Assembly (NCBI RefSeq): GCF_013426205.1
Contig: NC_089425.1
Location: forward strand, 3,410,001-3,474,000
Source of the DNA: Metarhizium brunneum
Lineage: Eukaryota > Ascomycota > Sordariomycetes > Hypocreales > Clavicipitaceae
Length of the DNA: 64,000 nt
Direction of reading: 5' to 3'
Positions 1-10,487 of this stretch are shown in pieces (position 1 is the stretch's first letter; each line of letters opens with the position of its first letter). Made by a program: the position numbers and the translations under genes. The notes beneath the pieces are model-generated. The model saw nothing but the letters and a program-made list of their open reading frames with translations, was not told the origin of the DNA and made no database searches.

Positions 1-714
1 GGGCACATGCGTCAACACCGAAACAAGACCTATCACCCTACTATGGATACGTATATACTCTATCTAGAGGGAGTCGCACAGAATCCTGATCCCGAGGGAT
101 TAGTCTTGGTGCACAACATGCTCAAGATGGATACTACTATCCAACCCAACACAAAGCTGTACACCGGGCTGATGCTGGCTTACGCAGCTTGCGACAAGCC
201 GACAACATCATTGGACTTTTGGAATGAGATTATCCAGTCTCGTGAGGGTCCGTCATATGCAAGTTTACAGGCAGTGTTTTGGGCTTTAGAAAAGAAATCC
301 GGTGGAGATAAGCAGGCCCGTGAAATCTGGGAGAGAATCGAGCGGATGGATTTGGAAGTGCCTCAAGCCGTGTACAGTGCATACGTGGGCGCCGTGGCCG
401 GAAGTGGCAATGAGAAAGAAGTGCGTGGGCTAATTATGAATATGGCATCCTATGTTGGATCGGAGCCAGATTCAATGACGTGAGTCTAACGAACTGCCAT
501 GGACATGAGGATAATGAAACCAATGATACTAATCTATAGAAACAGACTAGCCATTGCGCACAACGCACTCCCCGGACAAGAACTACAAGCAAACTACCGC
601 GACTGGGTAAAGAAAAAGTACCGAGCCACATGGGCAGAGCTGGACAAAGTTGGCAGACGGCTCAACGAGTACGGCCTCTGTCAAATCAAAATCAAGCGAA
701 TCATGAAGACATGA
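1..714 (+). CDS. PPR-type mitochondrial protein, C-terminal part (CIA84-like)
   Basis: This is the 3' end of a gene entering from the left edge; 217 residues are visible. Exon 1 covers 1-479, a 60-bp intron 480-539 (GTGAGT donor, TACTAATC branch site, CTATAG acceptor), exon 2 540-714. The visible part is all-helical, with spaced units of about 35 residues such as LYTGLMLAYAACDKPTTSLD and AVYSAYVGAVAGSGNEKEV, which look like degenerate pentatricopeptide repeats. A basic C-terminal tail (LDKVGRRLNEYG) follows. Fungal PPR proteins act in mitochondria in RNA metabolism or complex I assembly. The tail and repeat layout recall complex I intermediate-associated protein 84, but I cannot confirm this without the N-terminus. 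The gene is convergent with the bS18m gene, 197 bp apart. Confidence 0.7.
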
Positions 715-911
715 TTGTGTATAAAAGCAAAAGGCATATGTGTCTTTGGATATTTGTATCTATACATGAAACGGAGCTTTAGGCTGTTGTACATATAGTG
801 GGATATGAAGAATAGAGGTGGCCAACGAGGTTGCCCACTTCTCGGCAGATACCAACTTGTTTGAACCCCCTTCCCCTTACTTCCGAAGCTGCATCTGTTT
901 CCATCTGCACT

Positions 912-1654
912 TCATCTCCTCTCAGGGAAGAAGTCGTCCCGAATCATCTCAGGATGATCATGAATCGTGGGATAAATGCCCATGCCCTGAACACGACGAA
1001 TCATCTTGGCAATCTTGCGCTGATTGACGGGCCGCAAGCTCGTGCCGGCAGAGTGAATGATTTGGCCCGATGAGGTGGTGAATTCCTGCACAAGAGAAAA
1101 GTTCTGCACCAAAACATTAGCAGAGCTGCGCCAAAACAGTTCACTTCCTCGTCGAGGGCCGCCGCCCTTACCTTGTACATGTCCAATGGCCTAATGCCCA
1201 ATGCATCAACGACATCATTGCTCCTCAACGACCTCTTCCTCCACTTCTGCATCTCCACGGGACTCAAGTCGTGCGGCGAATACACATCGCCCGCATCCCA
1301 CCTCCTCGGCATCTGCTTCAGGTAATCCGCCGAGTTCTTGGAATTCCTCAGCGCCTCGACGGACTCGAGCCTGCTCCGGTTTTGCTTGTCGGTGTAGCGG
1401 TTCATCATCTTGGCGGCTGCCTCGCCGGGACGCATGGCGCGCACACTGGGGGCGCGCTTGTGGCGGTCGGCGCTGATGGAGAGAAGACTGCTGCTAGACG
1501 AGGGCGTCGGCGGCCGGGCCGTCTGGTGGTGAGGCTGGGGGTGAGGCGGCTCCCGGGGGGGAGACGCGACTGCCGGCGAGGAAGAGAATGCGCGGAAAGC
1601 GCTCCAAGGGGAGCATTGAGCGCGCAGAGCGCACACGGGGAGTCGTGGCGGCAT
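912..1654 (-). CDS. mitochondrial small ribosomal subunit protein bS18m
   Basis: A 224-residue mitoribosomal protein of the bacterial S18 family. Exon 1 is 1654-1172, intron 1171-1104 (GTAAGG...TGCAG), exon 2 1103-912. The N-terminus is arginine/serine rich and lacks acidic residues, fitting a mitochondrial presequence, and a proline/serine linker follows. The S18 core is at the C-terminus: a YK-NFSLVQEFTTSSGQI segment, then LRPVNQRKIAKMIRRVQGMG, the conserved signature that binds 16S-type rRNA. A second in-frame CAG acceptor 18 bp downstream would drop NFSLVQ; I prefer the upstream site because family members have YKNF at this point. The start is the ATG at 1654, reading MPPRLP; upstream in-frame sequence carries no presequence. 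The gene is divergent from imp3 across a 327-bp shared promoter. Confidence 0.9.
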
Positions 1655-1981
1655 GGTTGGCGATTGTTGCTGCTGTGAAGTTGGACCTCGAAGAAGAGAA
1701 AGCGATGAAGTTGCAAGGTGTGAAGCTAGCTCCTGGTTGGCGGGAGTCGAGAAATGCCCCGCTTTATTTTCTTTTGGATTTTCTCCGTGCAAGCAATCCG
1801 GCCTTTTTGGAGTTTGCAACTCGTCACGACAAACCTTTATCAGCGGGGGTCATCTGCTTTTTTTTTTTTTGCGCAGAGCTCGTAAAATTTCGCCCATCGC
1901 GGCACGAGTTGAGGATTCGAAAACCGGCTAGCAAGCTGTACACACGAGCGCTTGACTCTTGCAGACCTCCAGCCGGCCAAG
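1655..1981. promoter_or_regulatory. shared divergent promoter of bS18m and imp3
   Basis: A 327-bp gap between two head-to-head ATGs that must hold both promoters. I see a 12-base T run at about 1858-1870, pyrimidine-rich on the imp3 side, and no clear TATA box, which is usual for ribosome-related fungal genes. Both products serve ribosome production (mitochondrial and cytosolic), so co-regulation is plausible but not shown. Confidence 0.5.
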
Positions 1982-2636
1982 ATGGTGCGCAAGCTCAAGT
2001 ACCACGAGCAAAAGCTCCTCCGCAAGACCGACTTCATCACCTACAAATCCGACAAGGACCACCGCGACAAAGCCGTCATCCGTCGATACATGATTCAAAA
2101 ACCTGAAGATTACCACAAATACAACAGAATCTGTGGCGTACGTTTTTCTTCTTCTCTCCCAACCCCCGTGCGGCTGAGCAGCATGCAACGCCAGCTTGCA
2201 TGCCCGAATAGCCTATCGCTGACATGACTCACCTTCTCAGTCCCTCAGACAACTAGCCCACCGCCTTTCGCTACTGCCCCCCGAAAGTGCGACTCGCCGC
2301 AAGCACGAGGAGCTCCTCCTCAACAAGCTCTACGACATGGGCATTCTGCCCGGAACGTCGAAGCTTTCGGCCGTCGAGAAGAGCGTCACCGTCAGCGCCT
2401 TTGCGAGGAGGCGACTGCCCGTTGTGATGACGCGGCTGCGCATGGCGGAGACGGTGCAGGCCGCGACCAAGATGATTGAGCAGGGGCACGTGCGTGTGGG
2501 TGTCGAGACGGTGACGGACCCGGCGTACTTGGTGACGAGGTCGACCGAGGACTTTGTGACGTGGTCTGTGGGCAGCAAGATTAAGAGGAACATCATGAAG
2601 TACAGGGACCAGTTGGATGATTTTGAGCTGCTGTAG
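1982..2636 (+). CDS. IMP3: U3 small nucleolar ribonucleoprotein protein Imp3
   Basis: Imp3 is an S4-family RNA-binding subunit of the nucleolar SSU processome. It helps U3 snoRNA pair with pre-rRNA during 18S maturation. Exon 1 is 1982-2137, intron 2138-2240 (GTACGT donor, TCTCAG acceptor), exon 2 2241-2636, giving 183 residues, the same length as I recall for the yeast protein. Diagnostic segments are the start [18 protein letters not shown], the YHKYNRICG block just before the intron, the S4 domain [20 protein letters not shown] with IEQGHVRVG, and [16 protein letters not shown] near the end. The C-terminus ends with the usual [16 protein letters not shown]. The ATG at 1982 is the only sensible start. 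The match to the family runs end to end, so confidence is high. Confidence 0.97.
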
Positions 2637-3563
2637 AGAGCAGCCGGGGCGGGCGTTTTGCGGCGTTGGGGCGGTTTCGAGATTTCACGGGAACAGGCAT
2701 CATGCGATATGGAGAATGTCGATTGTCGACTTGGTAGAGAATTCAGGCTCTTTGGCTAACGAGTATTTCTAAACCCGGTTGTCGTGAGTGAAGAATGGGC
2801 ATTTCTCCTTCAGTGTGCTCAGTCCTGGAGTTGTAGCATCATCGTCTATTGGTAGGCGAGCTTCCAAAACGGGTCAAACTGCCTCGTGCTTGTAATGATG
2901 AATTACTTGGCTCACCCCACGCTGGGTCAAATTGCCCTAACAACGCAACAAGTACTGGCCACAGAACCGCTAAAGGTATCCATAAACCACGCAGGACATC
3001 TTTGCCTGCTTTCTTGGAGTGTTGTGTATTCCATAGTAAACCACTGCACATCCCTCTGAGTCACTGCATCCTGTAACATGCTTGCCCATCTTTGTTACGG
3101 AAATATATACTGTATTTCTCTCGGTGGAGGCTACACCCAGCAGCTCGGCTTGTCGGTGGACCCCGACGGCGGTGTTTTCGGCCCCACGGCCCGGCCTCTC
3201 GACTCGTGGCATTGGCTGAAAACTGCCTCGCTTGGCCCCCCTCTGCGAACGCATGAGCGGAGGGCCGTGGCCCGATTTGGCGATTTGGGGCATGAAGTAA
3301 AGGGCGTGCGGGAGTCGGCCAGAGTAAATAAAAGGAACCGGGGCGTATTAGCCTTGCGAGGGCCGGGAGGGCAAAAGCTGGCACTTAAGGCAAGCTCGTA
3401 GGCACATGACTTGAGACTGCTCCTTCTCCTTCTCCTTCTTCACTCACACCCCTACCACTCTCCCCTCTATTTTTATTTTCTCAAATTACTAAGAATTCAG
3501 TTCCATGTAATTTGGAGTCGTTCTTCTCCCCCCCAATGCACCTTCCCTTTTGCTCTTATCACC
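2637..3563. other. imp3 3' region and methyltransferase promoter
   Basis: No gene seen in 927 bp. The right half is promoter-like: an AATAAAAGG TATA-like string near 3326-3334 and a CTT-repeat pyrimidine tract at about 3417-3440, a common feature just upstream of fungal transcription starts. A 315-codon open frame runs through this tract from 3411, but translation should begin at the ATG at 3564. Confidence 0.4.
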
Positions 3564-4545
3564 ATGTCCATCTTCACCGATATCCAGCAGCTCTTCACGC
3601 ACCTCATCGAGCCATGGCTCATGATCGTCTTGTCAATCACCTACATACCTAGTACCATCGCCGGCCTCGTGTCCTCGGGCAACTATGGTAAACTCTTGTC
3701 GCCATCGGCCTTTGGTGAAGAACTCTTTGGAAACCTCTGGGTGACGTTGGGTCCACAGGCAAAGGCTGGTGCAGAACCAGTCGTTGTTCCACTCCTCGAA
3801 GGCAAAGTGTCTGGCGGAAAAGTCCATGACCATGTCGTATCCACGCCTGTGCATGGAACCGTTCTTGAGGTTGGTGCTGGTAGCGGTATGTGGGCGGATG
3901 TCCTGGCTCGCATTCACAGAAACGCCTCGTCTGGGAATGGTGAAACAGAAGGGCTGAGAAGTAGGAAGGGTGAGAGTGGAAGAGATAAAAGCGGCATCAC
4001 CAAGATTTATGGCATTGAGCCGAATCCAATCTCAGCGGCGACCTTGCGAAAACGAGTAAAGGAAGTTGGCTTGGGGGATGTGTATGAGGTGGTGCCTGTA
4101 GGCATCGAGGACGTCACGAACCCTAACGCGTGGGAGGGCAAGATTGAGCCTGGGAGCGTCGACTGTATCGTTGGCATCAGGTGCATGTGCAGTATTCCGG
4201 ATCCCAAGGAGAACATTGAGCACCTGTACAAGTTGTTGAAGCCGGGCGGTACGTGGTATGTGTTTGAGCACGTCAAGACGGCCCGAGGGTTTCCTATCAT
4301 GCCTCTTTATCAGCGTAAGTGCTTCGATCCTCTGCCTCGTGGGGGGAAAATTGGGTGACTAATTCGATCGGGTAGGCCTTGTCAACTGCGTTTGGATGTT
4401 CTTCATGGGGTCATGCCGGATTTGTAGACCTACCGATCAGACGCTGCGTGACGTCGGCATCTGGAACAAGTTTGATCTGACAACTTCACCAGACGAGCCC
4501 CCTTATGCCGTTCTGCCTCATGTCATTGGAGTTTTGACCAAATGA
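3564..4545 (+). CDS. SAM-dependent class I methyltransferase (METTL7/UbiE-like)
   Basis: A 306-residue protein from exon 1 (3564-4314), an intron 4315-4375 (GTAAGT...GGTAG) and exon 2 (4376-4545). A hydrophobic segment at residues 14-32 (EPWLMIVLSITYIPSTIAGL) suggests membrane attachment. The Rossmann methyltransferase core follows: motif I HGTVLEVGAGSGMW at about 95-108, the acidic loop KIYGIEPNP, motif IV-like SVDCIVGIRCMCSIPD, and the post-motif LYKLLKPGGTWYVFEHV. Membrane anchor plus this core resembles the METTL7 type that methylates small lipophilic or thiol substrates; the substrate is not evident. The ATG at 3564 has a good context (ACCATGT). The gene is convergent with the ERCC6L2-like gene, with only about 120 bp between stop codons. 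Confidence 0.82.
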
Positions 4546-4667
4546 GCATAAAACCAGAGCCTCTCTGGCACACACGAAGTCATGAAAAGGTGCATGCCGC
4601 AGCCAGCGAATCATTGACATTACAAAAAAGGGGGTATCTTCCGTAAACAAATATTCTCTCAGAACGC

Positions 4668-7600
4668 CTATAGCTCATCATCATCGTCGTCGGAAATAAA
4701 AATTGAATCTCGTTTCGATGCGCCCTCCACCTTGAACGTTTTTGGTTTCGCATCAATAGCGTTGGCTGGCTGGTGTTTAGTTCTCGTTTCGCCTGCGTCC
4801 TCAGGCTTAATATCCTCCTTTAAGGCGACAGTCTTGACATCCTCGTCCTTGGCATCCTCGTCCTTGATACCCTCTCTCTTGATGCCCTCTCTCTTGATGC
4901 CCTCTCTCTTGATGTCCTCTCTCTTGATGTCTCCCAAAGTGACGCCTTCAGCCTTGATGTCCTCATCCTTAATGTCGCTCCTTATATCCTCATTCTTCAC
5001 CCTTTTTATGTCCTTGTTCTTGCTCCTCGTCGTGTCTTCATCTTTAACCTGCGCCACATGATCGCTCTTCTCATCGTCCTGGACACTCTCATCCTCAACT
5101 GCCGCCTCAGCAGCCCTTTCCAGTTTCAGATTCTCCGCCTCGTCCAACTGCGCCTCTCTCCTCCTATAAAAGGTGTCCAAGCAGTTCCTCCTAGCTTCCT
5201 GCGACCAATTCTCCACCACAAGTGCAAATTCCGTAGCATTGACGAACCCGAATTCCCGGGCCATTGAGCAGAACTGCCGCAGACAGACGTCCTCTGGCGG
5301 TCGATATGTGCTATGTAGCATGTCGCGATCGTCTTCGTCCTGGGATTTCGCAAACAGGGCATTCTGTCCCTCCGTATCCCCATCCGCATATGATCGCATG
5401 GCCGCTCGGCGCGAGAGCTGCTCCTCTATCTTTGACGTGCCGACGACTTCAGAGTTGTCGTGAGTGTATTCTACGCCAACCGACGTCAGGATTGCCTGGA
5501 TGGCGTCGCTCTTGGGCGCGCCCGACTTTTTGGACTCGAGGAGCTGCTGTTGGTTTTCAGCAGTAAGAAGCGCAGCGAGTTGACTCACACCGCCGTCTTC
5601 AGCGCCCGCATCTTCCCGTTTCAGCGGACCGAACGCCTCCTCGTCCTTGGCTGCCTGTTCCATGTCCACATCAGCCATGTCGACGCCCGCTTTGGCTTCA
5701 GCTATGTTGGTGTTATTCACAATATTTCTCACTAGGCTGGACGTCCCGTGGTACGTGAATATATTGGACAGGCCGAAAATTTCGCCCTTTCTGTCCTCAT
5801 CATGCTGTACACCTTTGAAGTACCGGCGTTCGGATGAGGCGGTGTATCCGATATTTGCCTGTTGTTGCTTGTAGACTTGTCGTGCGTAGACGATTTCCTC
5901 TACAGTGCCCTGCGATATGAGGCGGAAGACTTCGACATCACGAGTCTGGCCGATTCGGTACGCGCGGTCCTGAGCTTGCAAGTCGTACGATGGGTTCCAG
6001 TGAGGATCGACAATGACGACTTTGTTGGCAGAAGTGATGTTGAGTCCCACACCCCCTGCCTTGGTTGAGATGAGAAACACAAACTGGGTGGGGTCTGAGT
6101 TGAAGGTGTCTACGACGTCTTGTCGTTCCTCGTAGCTGAGTGATCCGTCTAGGTAGCTGACGTTGTAGCTCGTGCTCGTGAATAGGTGCTGCAGGATACG
6201 GAGCAGCCGGACGCTGTGCGAGAACACAAGCACCTTGTCGCCGTTTTGGTGCCAGAACCTTAGCAGTTTCTTCATGACTTTCCATTTGCCGCAGAACTCG
6301 GGGTTGACAAGATTTGTGATTTGGTCTCTTTGTTCGTAGAGTGGCTTCCACGTATTTGGAAGGCAGAGCTTTAGAGTTTCCAGCTCCTTTTTATGCTTGT
6401 TTTCAAGGTCCGTGGTGGACGGCGTGAGCAGCGCGAGGTGGTTCGCTAATTTTTGCAACGTAATCATGCTTGGGAATATGATGGCGGGCCATCGTCTGCC
6501 ATCCGGGAGGCGGGTTTGACAGCACCAGCCTTTCTTTCTGCCATGTGGACATGGATCTGATATGGTGCGTAGAAGATGGATCTCAGGACAGCTGAGGAAG
6601 TTCTCATATGCCTCGGCTTGTAAGTCTGTGAGAGGGCAGAAGACGACTCTGTCTATCTTCTTTGGTAACTGATCTGCAATTAGGGTCTTCATGCGCCGCA
6701 AAAAGTAGCGAGGCAGGAGGTTCTCAACGAGCTTCTTAGCGGTTTGCCGGGCCAAACTAAGTTGGGCTACGGTTGCGTCGTGAGACTGTCCGACTGTCAG
6801 AGGCTTGCTGATGGTCTGCATCCATTCCGACTTGGGCCCGAAATGTCCTGGGTTTGTCCAGTCAAGAAGTGTCCACAGTTCCTCATACTTGTTTTGAATT
6901 GCGGTTCCGGTAAGTCCAATACGACAAAGCGCATTCACTTCGTTCATTGCCTTTGTCGTTTCGGACGACCCATCCTTGAGTCGGTGGCATTCGTCTGCAA
7001 TGCAAGCATCCCATTGCACCATGTTAATAGAACTCCGGTTATTCTTGTATGTGTCGTAGGTCGTAATCATGATCTCAAGGAGCCCCGATCGTGCTGTTCC
7101 CATGATGTCGTCCTTGTTTATGCCGTGATATATGTCAATGTGCCACCACCCCCATCTGTTCAACTCGTTCTTCCAATTGATGATAAGCGATCCAGGGCAA
7201 ATGACGAGGATCCTGGGATACCAGCGACCAGGGCAAAACCGAATCTCCCTCATTCGTTTATCATCCCGCTCGTCGCCAGTCTTGCCGAATGCAGCTGCCA
7301 GGAATGCGGCTACCTGGACTGTTTTACCAAGACCCATGTCGTCGCCGAGAATACACCCTTCTTGGAAGACGAACTTGCGATGAAGAAACTTGGCTCCTAT
7401 CACCTGATAGTCTCGCAGATATTGAGCGATAGGTGCTGGAATGAGCCCAGCGGACTGGGGTAGCTCAATGTCCCTGTACGGCCGAGACGGCTTGATACCA
7501 CTTCTGACATCAAACTCGGGTCTTTCCTTCAGCTCTCCTACTCTTCTTGATTCATGAAAATCAATATCGGTGTAGTCTGGGGGGAGCATGAGAGCAGCCT

Positions 7601-7943
7601 CGTGATGCTGTTTCTTATTCGCATCAAAGTTTCGACGTCTCTCTTGCAGATAGTCCGGAATGTCGCCAAGATCAAGCTCATCTTTCGCGGCATGTCCATC
7701 ATTACGCTTTGGATTTTTCTCATGCTTTGCGATCGACTTGCGTTTTGCCCTTCGCTTTGCTGGCTTCACGGGCACTCCATCTGAGCTGTCAGACCAGTGG
7801 ACCTTTTCCGAGACGTTCTCGTTTTCAACTTTGCGCTTTCTTGAGCCTCTGCAAGATCCCTCAGCGGTTGAAATTTCATTTTCAGACGCCGTCGGGTCAT
7901 TATCCAATATCTCGATGATCTGGTTCTCATTTTCGACCTTCAT
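4668..7943 (-). CDS. SNF2-family DNA-dependent ATPase, ERCC6L2/Rad26-like
   Basis: A single-exon 1091-residue SWI2/SNF2 ATPase. The N-terminus is acidic/basic and nuclear-like (KRRAKRKS). ATPase motifs in order: Walker A GDDMGLGKT at 200-208, ITTYDTYK near 293, Walker B DECH at 317-320, LTGTAIQN at 344-351, then the second lobe with VLVFSHS (571), STKAGGVGLNITSA (626-639) and QAQDRAYRIGQ (656-666). These proteins translocate on DNA in repair or chromatin remodelling. The DECH box and post-helicase helical region (CSMAREFGFVNATEFALVVENW, split here by topic) resemble ERCC6L2-type proteins; Rad26 is the alternative. The C-terminal 130 residues are low complexity with many Ile/Val-Lys-x-Glu units. 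The start is the ATG at 7943. Confidence 0.88.
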   Translation of the reverse strand: MKVENENQIIEILDNDPTASENEISTAEGSCRGSRKRKVENENVSEKVHWSDSSDGVPVKPAKRRAKRKSIAKHEKNPKRNDGHAAKDELDLGDIPDYLQERRRNFDANKKQHHEAALMLPPDYTDIDFHESRRVGELKERPEFDVRSGIKPSRPYRDIELPQSAGLIPAPIAQYLRDYQVIGAKFLHRKFVFQEGCILGDDMGLGKTVQVAAFLAAAFGKTGDERDDKRMREIRFCPGRWYPRILVICPGSLIINWKNELNRWGWWHIDIYHGINKDDIMGTARSGLLEIMITTYDTYKNNRSSINMVQWDACIADECHRLKDGSSETTKAMNEVNALCRIGLTGTAIQNKYEELWTLLDWTNPGHFGPKSEWMQTISKPLTVGQSHDATVAQLSLARQTAKKLVENLLPRYFLRRMKTLIADQLPKKIDRVVFCPLTDLQAEAYENFLSCPEIHLLRTISDPCPHGRKKGWCCQTRLPDGRRWPAIIFPSMITLQKLANHLALLTPSTTDLENKHKKELETLKLCLPNTWKPLYEQRDQITNLVNPEFCGKWKVMKKLLRFWHQNGDKVLVFSHSVRLLRILQHLFTSTSYNVSYLDGSLSYEERQDVVDTFNSDPTQFVFLISTKAGGVGLNITSANKVVIVDPHWNPSYDLQAQDRAYRIGQTRDVEVFRLISQGTVEEIVYARQVYKQQQANIGYTASSERRYFKGVQHDEDRKGEIFGLSNIFTYHGTSSLVRNIVNNTNIAEAKAGVDMADVDMEQAAKDEEAFGPLKREDAGAEDGGVSQLAALLTAENQQQLLESKKSGAPKSDAIQAILTSVGVEYTHDNSEVVGTSKIEEQLSRRAAMRSYADGDTEGQNALFAKSQDEDDRDMLHSTYRPPEDVCLRQFCSMAREFGFVNATEFALVVENWSQEARRNCLDTFYRRREAQLDEAENLKLERAAEAAVEDESVQDDEKSDHVAQVKDEDTTRSKNKDIKRVKNEDIRSDIKDEDIKAEGVTLGDIKREDIKREGIKREGIKREGIKDEDAKDEDVKTVALKEDIKPEDAGETRTKHQPANAIDAKPKTFKVEGASKRDSIFISDDDDDEL
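4871..4930 (-). repeat. 15-bp tandem repeats coding for IKREG units
   Basis: Four head-to-tail near-identical 15-bp units (top strand CCTCTCTCTTGATGY) inside the ERCC6L2-like gene. On the coding strand each gives Ile-Lys-Arg-Glu-Gly/Asp. Diverged units continue on both sides. Because the unit is a multiple of three, gain or loss of copies keeps the frame. Confidence 0.9.
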
Positions 7944-8562
7944 TTTGGCGTCGCCATGGTGTTGCGCAGATTGCTAGACGAGCACGTGAATGCGCGTGTG
8001 GATATAGAGCAAAACGCGATGCGATGAAGTTGACGCCACCCAGGCAACACGATCACACGTGACTGTTCTCGTCACTTGCCAATTAGTCGCGCCTACCAAG
8101 TGCGAGAAACTTCACTTGGAAGCCGATTCGCGCTTCCGAAGCTCTTCTGAGATAATTTCTGTCAGGTCTCTTTTCGTGGGATCTCTGCTCGTTCTGGATG
8201 GCCCAGAGTTCCGATGTCGATGCAAAATTTGGGGAAAGGATGCGTACCGTATTCCAGGTGCCAATAAACGGCCCGTCTGGTGCATGTGGGTACCTACAGG
8301 TACTCAAGGTGCCAGCTGCACTAACAAAAGCCGAGGTCGCCCCAGCCGTTAGTGCACGCTGGGCTCTCACGGTTACATGTACCCATTTTTACAGTAACGA
8401 GACCCCAACATGATACCAGCACTTGAGCCTACTACTCCGTCAAGTAGTAGCACAACCATCGAGGCCAACTTTATCTAATTATCAAATTTCACGGGCTTTC
8501 TGACCCGGAAATCCTCTTGTATTGGTTGGGCGGACAGCATACGGGCAGTACATGACAGACAT
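7944..8562. other. ERCC6L2-like promoter and permease 3' side
   Basis: No gene in 619 bp. The left part must be the ERCC6L2-like promoter; no TATA box is evident. A TACTCCGT motif sits at 8433-8440 next to a short CTACT...AGTAG inverted repeat. The right end is the 3' flank of the DAL5-type permease. Confidence 0.35.
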
Positions 8563-10487
8563 CTACACCAAAAAACGAAATCCATGCTCCACGGCCTCCC
8601 CAGGCGCCGCATTAACTGCACCCTCAACCGTTTCTCCTCTGTCCAATTTATTGTTCAGCCGGACCAGCATTCTCTTCAGCACAAATGCTGCAAATATAGC
8701 CACTGCCGCCATGACGCAGTTGTGAATAAAGGCTCCGGTATATTCCGGAGCAGCCGACTTGGGGTACAAGTAACTGGCATAGATCGATGTGCTGTTCGCC
8801 ACGGCATTGATAAAGGCAAGTGCTGCTGCTCGTTTGGCTGGCGGACGTGGTAAAGTATTGCTGATCCAAGCCAGCGCAGTAGTAAATCCGCTATAGAGAC
8901 CGGGAATCTAAACAAGTCATGTGTCAGGACGACCATCCTTTCCACGCACAGAGGCAGATGCGGACCTACCATGAGCATGATGGCAACGTATCTGGCGGCA
9001 ATGTTTGTTGTAGCAGCCGAGATGATAAACGTCACCATTGCCAGACACAGCGGAATGCTAACGTGATAAAACCGCTCGCCAGTTCTATCTGCATGCCATG
9101 CTGTTGCGAATGTAGTGATGACGCCCAGAACGTACGGCGGCGCGGTCAACAACAGCGTAACTACCGGCTTATACTTGAGAGTCGCGACGACGGTGGGGAA
9201 GAAATTGGTAACAGACGCCGCAGCTATATTGCCAAAGAGCATCACAAGCTAGGGTAACGGTCAGTATGACGGATGGTAAAGTACTGTGTCAAGAAACTTA
9301 CCAAGACCCAGGTTTTCACATCTTCCAACGCGAGCTTGAAGCCGTGCCAAAAAGTCTGTTCTTGCGAATTCACCCAATCATCCTGGCCGATATCTTCCTC
9401 CAGCCTCCAGACAGCAAGCGCCATTTCCTCCTTGTTTAGCCACTTTGTCGTTCGCGGAAAGTCTGGCAAGATGAAGAAGGCAACAATTGCAATTGCCACA
9501 GTAATCGCGCCCTCAATGATGAACAGCCACCGCCACGCTCGAAGACCGCGAGTTCCGTCCATGTTGCCCGTGATGCCAGCGGCAATGAGCCCAGAAAAGG
9601 CGCCAGAAATGAGTGATCCCGCATAGAGATATGTCGTCCGCACACCCAACTCTATGCGCGTATACCAACAGCTGAGATAGTACAGACAACCTGGCTGATC
9701 CATAAAGGTCAGCACTGGATGCCAAATTGTGCGGATGATGACTTACAAAATATGCTGCTTCAACGAATCCAAGGAAGAACCTGGCAGCTAGGAGTCCCCC
9801 AAAGGAGTGGCAGCCTGCGGTAGCAGCCGAGATGACTCCCCAAATGGCCATCTGCATTCGTCTCAGTAGAGGTTCATGCCATTTTTGAGCTTATTTACTT
9901 ACACAGATGGGCAGGTATTTTCCTGGCTTCCCAGTCTTGTTAAGAAGCAAGTTGGACGGCACTTGCATTAATAGATATCTATGACGCATAAGCAAAAGTC
10001 CAGATGACGCCATCAAGTTGGGTTATCATACCCCACGAAGAGAATACTGACAGCGGTCTGAGTTCCAAGTCGTTAGCAAGAAGCTTCTTTGTGCGTCTTG
10101 CAAGGAGCTTACAGAGAACTGAGTCCCGCTTGAATTAAGCTTCAGATCATCTTCCAAACCGGCAAACCTGGCCGATGCAATATTGTTCCTAGCCTACCGT
10201 TTAGTCGTGGTCCGGTAAAATGTTTAGAAAGACCCTTACCTATCAATGTAGTTCAGAATGTACATGACGACTATCATTGGGAGGATGCGAATGTCAATCT
10301 TCCGGATGAGCTTCTTCTCCAGCTGATCGCGCTCCTCGGGCGACATGAGACGAATTATCTCGGGAGGCTGAAACCCTCGGGGCGCACCCTTTGAGGAACC
10401 ATCTGCTGAACGAAGCGCGTGGGTAACCCCGGCCGAGAAGTCGTCGTCTGGTGCTGGCGTGCCAAGTTTGTCTTCTGTGCCGCTCAT
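8563..10487 (-). CDS. MFS anion:cation symporter, DAL5/allantoate permease type
   Basis: A 515-residue 12-TM major facilitator protein with eight exons: 10487-10240, 10188-10113, 10057-10032, 9978-9903, 9851-9747, 9694-9302, 9248-8970 and 8907-8563. Reading phase is kept at all seven junctions. After a hydrophilic N-terminus comes IDIRILPMIVVMYILNYIDR, the typical first TM of the DAL5/TNA1 group; then LLMQVPSNLLLNKTGKPG, FLGFVEAAYFPGCLYYLS-WYTR and the loop LPDFPRTTKWLNKEE. This family imports small carboxylates and ureides (allantoate, nicotinate, pantothenate) with protons at the plasma membrane; substrate here is unknown. Exon 3 is only 26 bp. No partner enzyme lies next to it: 3.3 kb upstream is empty. 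Confidence 0.92.
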
